This document shows positions 52,579 through 60,813 of a stretch of DNA of 64,000 nucleotides, in pieces. A program made the position numbers and the translations under genes. This stretch comes from Luteibacter aegosomatis (GTDB lineage: Bacteria; Pseudomonadota; Gammaproteobacteria; Xanthomonadales; Rhodanobacteraceae): positions 2,344,001 through 2,408,000 of the forward strand of contig NZ_CP095740.1 of the NCBI RefSeq assembly GCF_023078455.1. Reading direction: 5' to 3'. A model generated the notes under the pieces. That model made no database searches, was not told where the DNA came from, and saw only the letters and a list, made by a program, of their open reading frames with translations. Each line of letters starts with the position of its first letter. The first letter of the stretch is position 1.

Positions 52579-53136
52579 TTACGACTGACGGATTGCCGGA
52601 GGCGATATCGCCATCTGGGAGAGCAACGGCAAGGCCAGGCCCCATGTGACGCCCAGCCAAAGCACGGCCGGCACGGGAGACGCGGGCAAGATCACCGCTT
52701 GCCAGCCATGCGCGGCGGCCAGATAGGCCATCGGTGCGCCAATCGCTCCCAGCAGCGCCGCGACGAAAGGTCGGCCGCGCACGAAGGCCATCGACCGGCC
52801 GAGGGTCGTGGCGAAACTGAGCCAGAGCATGAGGATCCACGCCGGCGCGCCGCCCGGCGGTAACGCGGGGTAGGGTGACGCGTAGTGCCACCAGCCGAGC
52901 ATCGATGGCACGCCGTCGACCGCCATGCCTACGAGCAGCGCCATGCCCAACAGCCCGCATTCGCGGACGATGTGGCGGGAAAAGGCCAGTTGAGACATGA
53001 CGAACAGCGCTCCGGCGACCAGGCCCCAGGCGGGGCGTCCATGGCCGGCCCCGATGACCACGGTGAACCAGACGGCCTGATAGCCGATGAGGTTGAACCA
53101 GGTCCCGGCGCGGCGGCGGATGACTGTCGGATCCAT
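52579..53136 (-). CDS. DUF2878 membrane protein
   Basis: 185 aa with six hydrophobic helices (WFNLIGYQAVWFTVVIGAG; AWGLVAGALFVMSQLAF; LLGMALLVGMAVDGV; APAWILMLWLSFATTLG; FVAALLGAIGAPMAYLAAA; VPAVLWLGVTWGLALPLL). The W-F-N-L-I-G-Y-Q-A-V-W start and later G-x-P-M-A-Y are DUF2878 signatures. The ATG at 53136 overlaps the upstream gene stop (TGATG), more likely than a TTG four codons earlier. Function of the family is unknown, often beside lipid-modification genes. Confidence 0.82.
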   Translation of the reverse strand: MDPTVIRRRAGTWFNLIGYQAVWFTVVIGAGHGRPAWGLVAGALFVMSQLAFSRHIVRECGLLGMALLVGMAVDGVPSMLGWWHYASPYPALPPGGAPAWILMLWLSFATTLGRSMAFVRGRPFVAALLGAIGAPMAYLAAAHGWQAVILPASPVPAVLWLGVTWGLALPLLSQMAISPPAIRQS

Positions 53137-53933
53137 CAACGCGAGCAACTCGTCACGAGGGGCTGGACCCGAAGCGAGGCGATCTCATCGGGCGAGACGG
53201 GCGGCCGGTCGTCGGACGATGGGAAGACGATGCGGACCTTCCGGTTCTTTCCGTCGTCCGACTTGATGTTGCTTGGGCCTTCGAAACCGATCAGTCGATG
53301 ATCGGCTTCGGTGTAGGCAAGTGACACCGTCGGGGCGAACGCTCCCAGCCAGCCGTCAAGGGTCATGCGGAACTGCCGCACCGATGGCGACCCGGTCGAC
53401 GTAGCATCCGGCCGGATGACGAGCCGCAGGTCGTCGAGTCGGCTCGGCACCACGAAACGTACGGTCATGCCTTTCGGATTCGATACGCCCGACCAATGCG
53501 CCTTGACGAAGTCGTCGAACCCCGCATCGACGACCGTATCGGCGTGGAGCGCCACGCTGCCCGTGCGCGGTGACTTGTCGGCGTCATGAGACACGGTCGC
53601 GATGATCCGTTCGCCCTCGACCTTCACGCTTTCCCGGTGCCCGCTTCGCGCATCCTCGTATTCGAAATCCGGTACCCAGGCCGTCCCGGTGTAGCGGACC
53701 AGCTTGCGCGCGAACGGCCGGCCGTCGGGGCAGCGATAGAGCACCAGTCGCTGGCGAGCCTTGCCATTGCCCGTCAGCCAGTGTTCTTCCCGATAGCGAA
53801 CCTGGGACGTTTCCGGGTCGTAGGCCACGCCGGTGTAATGTCCCGTCGTGGTGTCCGCTGCGTGCGCCGCGGAGCATGCCGCCATGGCAAGGACGAAGCA
53901 TGCCCAGAGAAAACCGGTGGAACGATTCGACAT
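53136..53933 (-). CDS. Periplasmic hypothetical protein
   Basis: 265 aa. Sec signal MSNRSTGFLWACFVLAMAACSAAHA; there is an LxxC-like sequence (MAAC) so it might be a lipoprotein instead. The mature part is all-beta-looking: TTTGHYTGVAYDPETSQVRYREEHWLTGNGKARQRLVLYRCPDGRPFARKLVRY, then VRFVVPSRLDDLRLVIRPDA. It is translationally coupled to DUF2878 and is the kind of exported protein that occurs with it in Xanthomonadales. No function is assigned. Confidence 0.65.
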   Translation of the reverse strand: MSNRSTGFLWACFVLAMAACSAAHAADTTTGHYTGVAYDPETSQVRYREEHWLTGNGKARQRLVLYRCPDGRPFARKLVRYTGTAWVPDFEYEDARSGHRESVKVEGERIIATVSHDADKSPRTGSVALHADTVVDAGFDDFVKAHWSGVSNPKGMTVRFVVPSRLDDLRLVIRPDATSTGSPSVRQFRMTLDGWLGAFAPTVSLAYTEADHRLIGFEGPSNIKSDDGKNRKVRIVFPSSDDRPPVSPDEIASLRVQPLVTSCSR

Positions 53934-53993
53934 GCTGGGGGGCCTTCGTGGCGGTTGATCGAAGGAAGACAGCCTCGACGAGCGCTATCCGGC

Positions 53994-55271
53994 TTATCCG
54001 GCTCTTACGGATTTTTCCGTCGTTTGGATGCGTGGCCCGGTCGCCGATGTGTCGGTGCCGTGGGCGCCCAGGAGCCGCCGATAGCTCCACCATAGTCCCA
54101 GGGAGCCGACCGATATGGCGCCCAGGAGGAGGAATGCACCACGAAACCCGACGGACTGCGCCACCCAGCCGCCGAGCGCGGGGCTGAGCGCGGCGCCGAT
54201 ACCCTGCATGGTCATGACGGCGCCCTGGGCGACGTTGACGCGGCCCGTTCCCTGCATGAGCCGCGCCACCATGGCGGGGACGGCCACGCTCTGCAATCCG
54301 GCGCCGATGCCGTCCAGTGCCTGGACGGGGTAGACACCCCAGCGACCGACGAAAAACGCGGCCAGCAGTCCGCGGATCGGCAACGCGAGAAAGGTGACGA
54401 GAATGACGGTCCAGTAGCCATGCGTTCGGATGAGTCGCATCGCGAGGAGGGATGCGCCGACCATCACGACTTGCGCCACGACGATGGTCAGGGCCGTGAA
54501 CGCACTGGGATCGCCTTGTCGCGTAGCGACCACCGCCATGCCATACAAGGGCAGCATGGCCGCGTTGCCCAGGTGAAACAGGGCCAGCGCCGCCGACAGC
54601 ACGAGTAACGGTCGACAGGTCACGAGGATGGAAAACCCCGACGGCGCAGCGGACCCATCGTCCGCCTCGTGACCTTCCAGCCCACGAGCGGCTCGGTGGT
54701 CGATGGCCCGTTCCGGGATGAGCAGCGTGGCGATGATGGCGAACATCCCGAACGTCGCGGCCACCAGGAAGATGCCGCCGAAGCCGAAACGCCAGCCGAT
54801 GTATCCCGAAAGCCCCGCACCGACGACGTTCCCCGCGTGGTTGGCCACCTGGTTGCGTCCGAACTGGCGGTCGAAGCCCTTGGATCGCACCATGCCCAGG
54901 GTCATGCCGGCGATCGCGGGACCGAGGAGCGCACCCGCGATGGCGGTGGCCACCTGCGACAGCACCACCATGCCAAAGGAATGCGCGTACCAGACGATGC
55001 ACGACGCCAGTACCGTGCATGCGCACGAGATCACCACGGCCAGCCGCTTGTGGCGCGTGGCGTCGACGACGGCACCGGCCGGCGCGGTCACCAGCCATCC
55101 CGCGACACCGCCGATCGTCATCACCGTGCCGATCGCGCCGGTCCGCCAGCCGATGGATTGCAGGAACACGCCGAGGAACGGGCCGATGCCCGCCTGGACG
55201 TCCGCGACGAAAAAGTTCAGCGCCTCCAGCGGACGCTGCCCGCCGACGACCCGTTTTCCCGTGGCGCTCAC
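53994..55271 (-). CDS. MFS transporter
   Basis: 425-aa major facilitator with twelve hydrophobic helices. The GTG at 55271 overlaps the metallophosphoesterase stop (GTGA). After a short cytoplasmic start (MSATGKRVVGGQRPLEALNFFVADVQAGIGPFLGVFL), helix 2-3 loop G-A-V-V-D-A-T-R-H-K-R is the classical MFS motif. A further GRNQVANHAGNVVGAG follows. It resembles small-molecule efflux or uptake permeases; the substrate is not deducible. Last gene of the probable sigma-54 operon. Confidence 0.85.
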   Translation of the reverse strand: MSATGKRVVGGQRPLEALNFFVADVQAGIGPFLGVFLQSIGWRTGAIGTVMTIGGVAGWLVTAPAGAVVDATRHKRLAVVISCACTVLASCIVWYAHSFGMVVLSQVATAIAGALLGPAIAGMTLGMVRSKGFDRQFGRNQVANHAGNVVGAGLSGYIGWRFGFGGIFLVAATFGMFAIIATLLIPERAIDHRAARGLEGHEADDGSAAPSGFSILVTCRPLLVLSAALALFHLGNAAMLPLYGMAVVATRQGDPSAFTALTIVVAQVVMVGASLLAMRLIRTHGYWTVILVTFLALPIRGLLAAFFVGRWGVYPVQALDGIGAGLQSVAVPAMVARLMQGTGRVNVAQGAVMTMQGIGAALSPALGGWVAQSVGFRGAFLLLGAISVGSLGLWWSYRRLLGAHGTDTSATGPRIQTTEKSVRAG

Positions 55272-56371
55272 CACTTTCTCCCATGCTTGTTGGGCCCGAG
55301 TTGCGTGCCCAGCAAGCCGTGCTCGGGCCACGGCTCGACCGCATGCGCGTCGGTGCCCAGGGGAGCGTCGGACAACTCTCGCGTGCGCTGGCGCGCGCCG
55401 AGCCATTCGATGCGATCCGTATGGCTGTTTCCGCGCGAGTCGGTAGCGGTGACCACCAGCTCCGCGCCGGACCTTTCGTAGTGCCTGCCGAGCGGCGCCG
55501 ACCAGACCGCAGCGTTCCATTCGTCCTGATCCATCACCTGGGCCGCCTGGCCGTTCACGGCGAGGGTCACGATGGCGATGTCGCGCCCGAATATCTTCGC
55601 CCGCACCACCGGAACGGGCGTGTATCCCGTATCCAGACGACGATCGGCCGGCGCGGTGATCGTCACGAACGGCCACGAAGAGGCCAGTCTCTTGAACCGC
55701 CAGCCCACATGGCATCCGTCCAGGGTGACGATGGAGAATCCCGGCTGTCCGTCGTCCTCTTCGATCTGCGCCAGGGAGCGAGTCGATGCATGGATGACGC
55801 GGCCGTCATTGAGCACCTCGTTGTAGTGGGTATGCCCGGTGTCGACCACCGCCACGTTCGCCTGGGCGAAGAGCTGCCCCAACGCCTCGCCCTCGTGCGC
55901 GAGGTCACCGGGGTAGGCGTGCATGAAGACGGCCGGGCGATGGGTGTCGGAGCGCGAGGCCTCCAGTTCGTCCGCAAGCCATGCGAGTTGCGCCTCACCG
56001 AGACGGAAATCTGGCCCGCCGCCTGCCGAGACGACGTCCAGGAACAGGCAGCGCCGGCCGTCGGCGTGCACGGCCCGCGGCAATACGCCCGCGCCGGGCA
56101 TGCGGGCGAATGCATTCAGGTGCCCCGGCTCCCGGTCGTGATCGCCGGGAATGGCATGGATCGGGATGTCCAGCCCGTCGAGCGCATCGACGATGCGCGC
56201 GTACTGCGCGGGAAGGCCGTTGTTGGCGTTGTCGCCCGGCACGAAGACGAAGTCCACGGCGCCGCGTAGCTGTTGCCTTGCTTGCGCCGCCCACTCGGCG
56301 AGGCGCGCGGTGCCGAGATAGTCGTCGTCGGAGGACGCATGCAGATCGCCGATGTGTGCCCAGGTAAGCAT
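55268..56371 (-). CDS. Calcineurin-like metallophosphoesterase
   Basis: 367 aa, cytoplasmic (no signal). Motifs in order: I-G-D-L-H (Asp, His metal ligands), V-P-G-D-N-A-N, P-G-D-H-D-R, M-H-A-Y-P, and T-G-H-T-H-Y-N. The third motif has Asp where the usual GNH(D/E) has Asn. An immunoglobulin-like C-terminal extension (about 250-340) follows. Closest in pattern to Icc/class III cyclic-nucleotide phosphodiesterases. Starts 29 bases after the module-protein gene and overlaps the MFS gene, so all belong to the same operon. Confidence 0.85.
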   Translation of the reverse strand: MLTWAHIGDLHASSDDDYLGTARLAEWAAQARQQLRGAVDFVFVPGDNANNGLPAQYARIVDALDGLDIPIHAIPGDHDREPGHLNAFARMPGAGVLPRAVHADGRRCLFLDVVSAGGGPDFRLGEAQLAWLADELEASRSDTHRPAVFMHAYPGDLAHEGEALGQLFAQANVAVVDTGHTHYNEVLNDGRVIHASTRSLAQIEEDDGQPGFSIVTLDGCHVGWRFKRLASSWPFVTITAPADRRLDTGYTPVPVVRAKIFGRDIAIVTLAVNGQAAQVMDQDEWNAAVWSAPLGRHYERSGAELVVTATDSRGNSHTDRIEWLGARQRTRELSDAPLGTDAHAVEPWPEHGLLGTQLGPNKHGRKW

Positions 56372-56400
56372 CGGATGGCCTCGTCTACGGGGGATGGGTG

Positions 56401-56970
56401 TCAGTGGCCGGGCTTCTTCGGCATCGGGCCGACCGCGTCGGCTCGGGGGCCGACGGCATCGGCCGCCACGACGGCGCCATGGGGCGTGTCGAGCCAGCGA
56501 CCTTCGACGGCGACGTGCTTGCCGACGGTCAGCAGGCGATCCAGCGCAAGCGCCGCGTGGGGCGGTATCCGGACCACGACGCCGTCCTCGAGCAGCACGC
56601 CATGCACCGAACCCTTGGGACCGTGCAGGCGCCGTTCGATCCGGCCTTCGTAGGCCCAGCGTTCGTCATCCTTCGGTGGGTTATCGCGATGCGATCCCTC
56701 GCGAGGGCCTTCGTCGAGGATGCGCTTGCCTTTCGGCGGGTCGATGGCCACGGCGACGATGACGTTCGCGCCGCGCACCGCGAGCCCACGTACCGCGAGC
56801 CTGGCACCGGGCTTGATCGCGCGTGCGAGAGCGGCCGAGAGATGTGGCGGCGTGTGGATTTCCGTGCCGTCGGTCAGCAGCATGCCGTCGATGGCGCCGT
56901 GGCTGTTGGGCACGAAACGGTCGAACGTGCCGTGTGTGGCGGGGAGATGATCGGGGTCGATCCAATGCAT
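56401..56970 (-). CDS. Two-module hypothetical protein (paralog 2)
   Basis: 189 aa from ATG 56970 (MHWIDPDHLP...); a GTG at 57042 overlaps the upstream stop by four bases (GTGA) and would add 24 residues, so coupled initiation there is also possible. No signal peptide. Two copies of one module: (1) about 12-80, H-G-T-F-D-R-F-V-P-N-S-H-G-A-I-D-G-M-L-L-T-D-G-T...PPHLSAAL; (2) about 108-175, E-G-R-I-E-R-R-L-H-G-P-K-G-S-V-H-G-V-L-L-E-D-G-V...IPPHAALAL. Each ends in a G-x-x-V-x-V-x-G strand. Possibly OB-like small barrels. Function unknown. Confidence 0.7.
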   Translation of the reverse strand: MHWIDPDHLPATHGTFDRFVPNSHGAIDGMLLTDGTEIHTPPHLSAALARAIKPGARLAVRGLAVRGANVIVAVAIDPPKGKRILDEGPREGSHRDNPPKDDERWAYEGRIERRLHGPKGSVHGVLLEDGVVVRIPPHAALALDRLLTVGKHVAVEGRWLDTPHGAVVAADAVGPRADAVGPMPKKPGH

Positions 56971-57038
56971 GCGTGGGCTCTCGATGAAGAAGGGAATAGG
57001 TTCGCCGGCCGCCCTTGCGGACGGCCGGGTGCGATCGT

Positions 57039-57770
57039 TCACGGCGTGGTGGCCGCGGCGGTGGGAACGCCAGCCGGTGGGGGCGGCGGCAGCGGGCCCG
57101 GTTGGGGCGGCACGGCGAGGGGCTGCTCGCTACCCGGACGAGTGCCCAGGGCAGTGACCTGGATGGATCGGCCGTAACGCGTCTCCACGCCGAAGCCCTT
57201 CACACTCACGGGTGCATGGGGCGTCGCCCATGCGGTGGTTCGCTCCGAGGCCGGTGGCGGCAGATGCAGCAACGTACCGTCGTCGAGGACGGCGCCGTTG
57301 ATGTCCCCGCGTGGACCGTATAGCGGCTGCGCGACCTGGCCATGCGCCTCCATCGGGGAGAGTGCCGGCGGCTCGGGTGGCGCCGTCGGCGGCCTATCGG
57401 TCCATCGCGTCCCCTTGGCGCTGACGGCCGCGGCTTGCAACAGCGGAAGGTCTCCCACGCGCCATCCGTCGACGAGGACGTCATCGCCCCGATGTACGTG
57501 CGCAGCCACCGCATTGCCGAGTCCGGGCGGCATCGCCACCTGCGTGCCGTCGGCGAGCAGGAGGCCGTCCACATCACCATTGGGATTGACGAGAAAGCGC
57601 GCGACCCGGCCGTTGCGCGTGGCGTTGGCTGAGGGCTGGCCGGGGGGCGGTGGCGGTACCGGCGCGATCGCGCCGGCATCGGGAGACGGTGGTGTCGGCG
57701 GTCGGTCTTGCGCCGACGCGACGCCGATGGCCAAGGCCATCGCGCTCATGATCAGAGGAAGACGCTGCAT
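57039..57770 (-). CDS. Exported two-module hypothetical protein (paralog 1)
   Basis: 243 aa. Sec signal MQRLPLIMSAMALAIGVASAQ with AAGGAG seven bases before the ATG. A Pro-rich linker leads to module 1 (N-G-R-V-A-R-F-L-V-N-P-N-G-D-V-D-G-L-L-L-A-D-G-T...MPPGL) and, after another Pro-rich linker, module 2 (H-G-Q-V-A-Q-P-L-Y-G-P-R-G-D-I-N-G-A-V-L-D-D-G-T...LPPPA); the tail is Pro-rich. Module 2 of each paralog has G-P-(R/K)-G before the second Gly, so the pair arose by duplicating a two-module gene. First gene behind the sigma-54 promoter. I cannot name the family. Confidence 0.75.
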   Translation of the reverse strand: MQRLPLIMSAMALAIGVASAQDRPPTPPSPDAGAIAPVPPPPPGQPSANATRNGRVARFLVNPNGDVDGLLLADGTQVAMPPGLGNAVAAHVHRGDDVLVDGWRVGDLPLLQAAAVSAKGTRWTDRPPTAPPEPPALSPMEAHGQVAQPLYGPRGDINGAVLDDGTLLHLPPPASERTTAWATPHAPVSVKGFGVETRYGRSIQVTALGTRPGSEQPLAVPPQPGPLPPPPPAGVPTAAATTP

Positions 57771-57811
57771 CGGAGACTCCTTGGCTGCGGTGAACCCCGC
57801 ATGGTTCCCGT

Positions 57812-57827
57812 TGCATCCTCCGTGCCA
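57812..57827 (-). promoter_or_regulatory. Sigma-54 promoter
   Basis: On the minus strand, C-TGGCACG-GAGG-ATGCA matches YTGGCACGrNNNTTGCW with one mismatch and exact GG/GC spacing (-24 at 57825-57826, -12 at 57813-57814). The start should be near 57801, leaving a 30-base leader before the module-protein ATG. It is downstream of a sigma-54-type regulator gene on the same strand. Strongest promoter call in the window. Confidence 0.8.
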
Positions 57828-57877
57828 GCGCTCGATGCCCGTGGTTTCGCCATTCGGCGAGCCGTCGCGCCCCCGGG

Positions 57878-57894
57878 TGTCCCTTTCGGGGACA
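57878..57894. promoter_or_regulatory. Upstream activator site 1
   Basis: TGTCCCTTTCGGGGACA, a 17-bp near-palindrome centred about 85 bases upstream of the predicted sigma-54 start. Flanking bases extend the symmetry to GGTGTCCC/GGGACACC. Confidence 0.7.
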
Positions 57895-57899
57895 CCTCA

Positions 57900-57916
57900 T
57901 GTCGCCGAAAGGGACA
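57900..57916. promoter_or_regulatory. Upstream activator site 2
   Basis: TGTCGCCGAAAGGGACA; its complement TGTCCCTTTCGGCGACA equals site 1 in 16 of 17 positions. Its centre is 22 bases from that of site 1, about two helical turns, and about 107 bases upstream of the predicted start. It abuts the stop codon of the response-regulator gene. Confidence 0.7.
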
Positions 57917-59242
57917 TCACTCCAGGCCGTAGTCGACCAACTTGCGATAGAGCAGTTGCCGTCGAATCCCAAGGCGGCGCGCCGCTTCGGCACGATTGCC
58001 GTCGGCGTTCGCGAGCGCTTGCGCGATCATGCGGCGCTCCAACTCGGCTATCGCGTCGGGCAAGGAAAGATCCTCCGATGCCGGAGTCGCGGAGGGGGCA
58101 GGGGGTAGCATGCCCTCGATATCGGAAACGTCGACCACGGGCCCGGGAACCAGTACCCGGCAACGCTCCATCAGGTTGCGCAACTCGCGCACGTTGCCCG
58201 GCCAGGGATGCCGTTCCAGGCGCGCGAGGGCCGCGTCGGACAAGACCTTGCGCCGGGAGGGGGCGGCATCGAGGACATGGCGTGCGATGACGGCGATGTC
58301 CTCGGTGCGCTCGCGCAAGGGAAGCAGTTCGATGGGCAGCACGTTGAGCCGATAGAACAGGTCCATGCGGAATTCGCCGGCCGCGATGCGCTCTTCGATG
58401 AAGCGGTGCGTGGCCGCGATGATGCGCACGTCGACGCGCACGGGACGACTGCTGCCGACCGGCGTGACTTCGCCTTCCTGGAGCACGCGCAGCAGCTTCG
58501 CCTGCATGGCCAGCGGCATGTCGCCGATCTCGTCGAGCAGCAGCGTGCCGCGGTCGGCCTCGCGAAAGTAACCCTTGCGGTCCGCGATGGCGCCCGAGAA
58601 TGCGCCTTTCTGATGACCGAACAGCTCGCTTTCGAGCAGTTCCGGTGGAATCGCCGCGCAGTTGACCGCGACGAACGCTTGCCCCGCGCGCTCTCCCGCC
58701 CGATGCAGCGCCCGCGCCACCATTTCCTTGCCCGTGCCGGTCTCACCGGTGATCAGTACCGGTACGTCGGTGGCGGCGGCCAGCCCGATGCGCTTGTGGA
58801 CCTGCCGCATCGCCGGGCTCGCTCCCAGCATTTCTCCATCCTCGGCGGCGGATGTCGCTTCCGTCGGTGGCGAACCGACGGAAGCGAGGGCGCGCTCCAC
58901 CGCGCTGGCCACTTCCTGGCGGCCGATGGGCTTGATCAGGTGATCGAACGCACCCAGCCGCATCGCATCGATGGTGTTCTGCGCCGAGGCGAATGCGGTG
59001 AGCATGATGATCGGAACGGGCGATGCGGCGGCGTCGGTGCGACGCGCGCGCAGCAACGACAGGCCATCCATGCCCGGCATGCGGTAGTCCAGGAAGGCGA
59101 GGTCGATGCCATCGGCGTCCAGCCGGCGCAGGCCCTCGGTGGCATCGGCCGCCATCGTGACCTGATGGCCGAGCGACTCCAGCGTCGCGGCCAGTGTCGC
59201 GCGGAAGTCGTGATCGTCGTCGATGATCAGGATGCGTGCCAT
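57917..59242 (-). CDS. Sigma-54-dependent response regulator
   Basis: 441 aa from ATG 59242. Receiver 1-120: acidic DDD (8-10), phospho-acceptor Asp52 (LAFLDYRMPG), Lys104. AAA+ domain: Walker A GETGTGKE (166-173), contact loop GAFSGA (213-218; GAFTGA in the family, Thr to Ser), Walker B TLLLDEIGD. C-terminal Fis helix-turn-helix: ERRMIAQALANADGNRAEAARRLGIRRQLLYRKL. Overlaps its kinase gene by 16 bases. The matching palindromes and sigma-54 promoter immediately downstream are its most likely target. Confidence 0.92.
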   Translation of the reverse strand: MARILIIDDDHDFRATLAATLESLGHQVTMAADATEGLRRLDADGIDLAFLDYRMPGMDGLSLLRARRTDAAASPVPIIMLTAFASAQNTIDAMRLGAFDHLIKPIGRQEVASAVERALASVGSPPTEATSAAEDGEMLGASPAMRQVHKRIGLAAATDVPVLITGETGTGKEMVARALHRAGERAGQAFVAVNCAAIPPELLESELFGHQKGAFSGAIADRKGYFREADRGTLLLDEIGDMPLAMQAKLLRVLQEGEVTPVGSSRPVRVDVRIIAATHRFIEERIAAGEFRMDLFYRLNVLPIELLPLRERTEDIAVIARHVLDAAPSRRKVLSDAALARLERHPWPGNVRELRNLMERCRVLVPGPVVDVSDIEGMLPPAPSATPASEDLSLPDAIAELERRMIAQALANADGNRAEAARRLGIRRQLLYRKLVDYGLE

Positions 59243-60654
59243 GGGATATCCATGATGAACCGGTGCATGTCGGCGTCCCGCACGTAACGCGCGGCGCCTC
59301 CGTGGGCCAGGGCGATCTCGTGGACGAGGGCCAGGCCGAGTCCGTTGCCGTTCGGCCGACCGCTGACGAACGGTTCGAAGAGCCGATCCCGTATGTCTTC
59401 CGGCAACGGTTCGCCGGGATTCGACACGTTGATGTGCAGCGTCGCATCCCGTCGTTCGATGCTCAGCACCACCTGCGTCGCATCGTGTTCGAACGCATTG
59501 CGGAGCAGGTTTTCGATGGCCCGATGCATCTGGTCCGCGTCGATGCGCCAGTGCAGACCGTTCGGGAACGCGCGGTGCACGATCAACGTCTCGTGGGGCC
59601 AGTCGTGCAGCAAGGTATCGAGCCATGCGCCGAGGTCCGTATCCGCCAACCGCACGCGCATGGGTTGGACCATGCCGAGCAGGCTCTCGACCAGGCCGTC
59701 CAGCTTGTTCACCTGGTTCAGCACCATCGCCAGCGAGCCGCCTGCATCGTGCCTTCCCGACGTCTGGGCGAGCGCATTCTCGGCGGCCAATCGCATGGTG
59801 GCGATGGGATTGCGAATCTCGTGCGCCACCGTGGCGGTCATGCGGCCCAGACTCGCCAGCCGATCATGCCGACGCAACTCGTTTTCCAGGGCCTCGGCCT
59901 CTCGTCGGCTCTCCGCCAGACGGGACGCGTGAGCGACGACGGCGGCCGCCAGACGATCGACCTCGGGCGAGCCGGTGGGCGGGATCACGGGCACCTCGGA
60001 AGCATGCATCAACGCGTCCTCGACCGCCGACAGCTTCCGTCGCCAGCGTCGCATGATGGCCAGGAGTCCGCCGGCCGACGCCAGGACCAGGGCCAGCGGG
60101 ATACTCAAGCCGATGGTCAGCCATCCGGACCATCGTCCCGGCGCACGGGGCAGGCGCGTCATCGTCCACACGCCGCGGGTCGCGTCGAGAGGGCAGGCGG
60201 TGATCAGGACCGTTTCGCGGTCGCCTTGCCTGGCATAGGTTCGGGGTTGTCCCGTGGCGACGGCGGCCTCGGCGACCGTGGCGATATTCCCTCGTTCGGC
60301 ATCGGGCACGTCGGTTTTCGCGCCGGAACCCTCATAGGTGGGATAAGCATAGGCGGTGAATCCGCGGCCACGCTCCCATGCTCCACCTTCCATGCCGACG
60401 GCGTCCTCCAGGACCAGTTGCAGTACCACGTCCAGCAAGCCGTTGGATGACGAAGCCGCCCTGGCCGCCGGCGTCGCCGTTCGATAGCGGTGCACGATGG
60501 CGTTGCAGTCGGCGGACAAGGACTGCCGGGCTTCGGCGATCTGGACGGACCCGGTCTGTTGCCAGGCGATGAGCAGGAGGCCCGCCATGCCGAGGGATGC
60601 CACGGCCACGAGGGCCCAGATGACCAGCAATTGGCGGGAAAGCGCGCTAGGCAC
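59227..60654 (-). CDS. Membrane sensor histidine kinase
   Basis: 475 aa from a GTG at 60654. Helix 1 (LLVIWALVAVASLGMAGLLLIAW, 9-31), a periplasmic sensor of about 140 residues rich in Ala/Gly without a recognisable fold, and helix 2 (WLTIGLSIPLALVLASAGGLLAIM, 179-201). A linker follows, then HisKA with His278 in V-A-H-E-I-R-N-P-I, and HATPase with N-box E-N-L-L-R-N-A-F-E-H-D and G2 box G-N-G-L-G-L-A-L-V-H. AtoS/NtrB-like. Partner of the sigma-54 regulator encoded after it. Stimulus unknown. Confidence 0.9.
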   Translation of the reverse strand: MPSALSRQLLVIWALVAVASLGMAGLLLIAWQQTGSVQIAEARQSLSADCNAIVHRYRTATPAARAASSSNGLLDVVLQLVLEDAVGMEGGAWERGRGFTAYAYPTYEGSGAKTDVPDAERGNIATVAEAAVATGQPRTYARQGDRETVLITACPLDATRGVWTMTRLPRAPGRWSGWLTIGLSIPLALVLASAGGLLAIMRRWRRKLSAVEDALMHASEVPVIPPTGSPEVDRLAAAVVAHASRLAESRREAEALENELRRHDRLASLGRMTATVAHEIRNPIATMRLAAENALAQTSGRHDAGGSLAMVLNQVNKLDGLVESLLGMVQPMRVRLADTDLGAWLDTLLHDWPHETLIVHRAFPNGLHWRIDADQMHRAIENLLRNAFEHDATQVVLSIERRDATLHINVSNPGEPLPEDIRDRLFEPFVSGRPNGNGLGLALVHEIALAHGGAARYVRDADMHRFIMDIPWHAS

Positions 60655-60744
60655 GTCTTATCACTCGTGAGGAGACGAAATCCTATGTACGCGGTCGGAA
60701 GGAACGCGTGAAGACCGGTCCTGATCTTCCCGACCGCGGCGACG

Positions 60745-60786
60745 TTGACGAGCGTCAATCGTCGGCTTGGCCGGGTTGCCTAAAGT
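60745..60786 (+). promoter_or_regulatory. FNR/ANR-like class II promoter of usp
   Basis: TTGAC-GAGC-GTCAA at 60745-60758 differs from the FNR/ANR consensus (TTGAT-N4-ATCAA) by one base per half-site. A TAAAGT -10 element starts 22 bases downstream (60781-60786), so the box is centred about 41.5 bases upstream of the predicted start near 60793, the class II activation position. It also lies 90 bases from the kinase gene, where no matching -10 exists. Confidence 0.6.
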
Positions 60787-60813
60787 AGGTGTATCACCAT
60801 CGGAGATGCGCCC

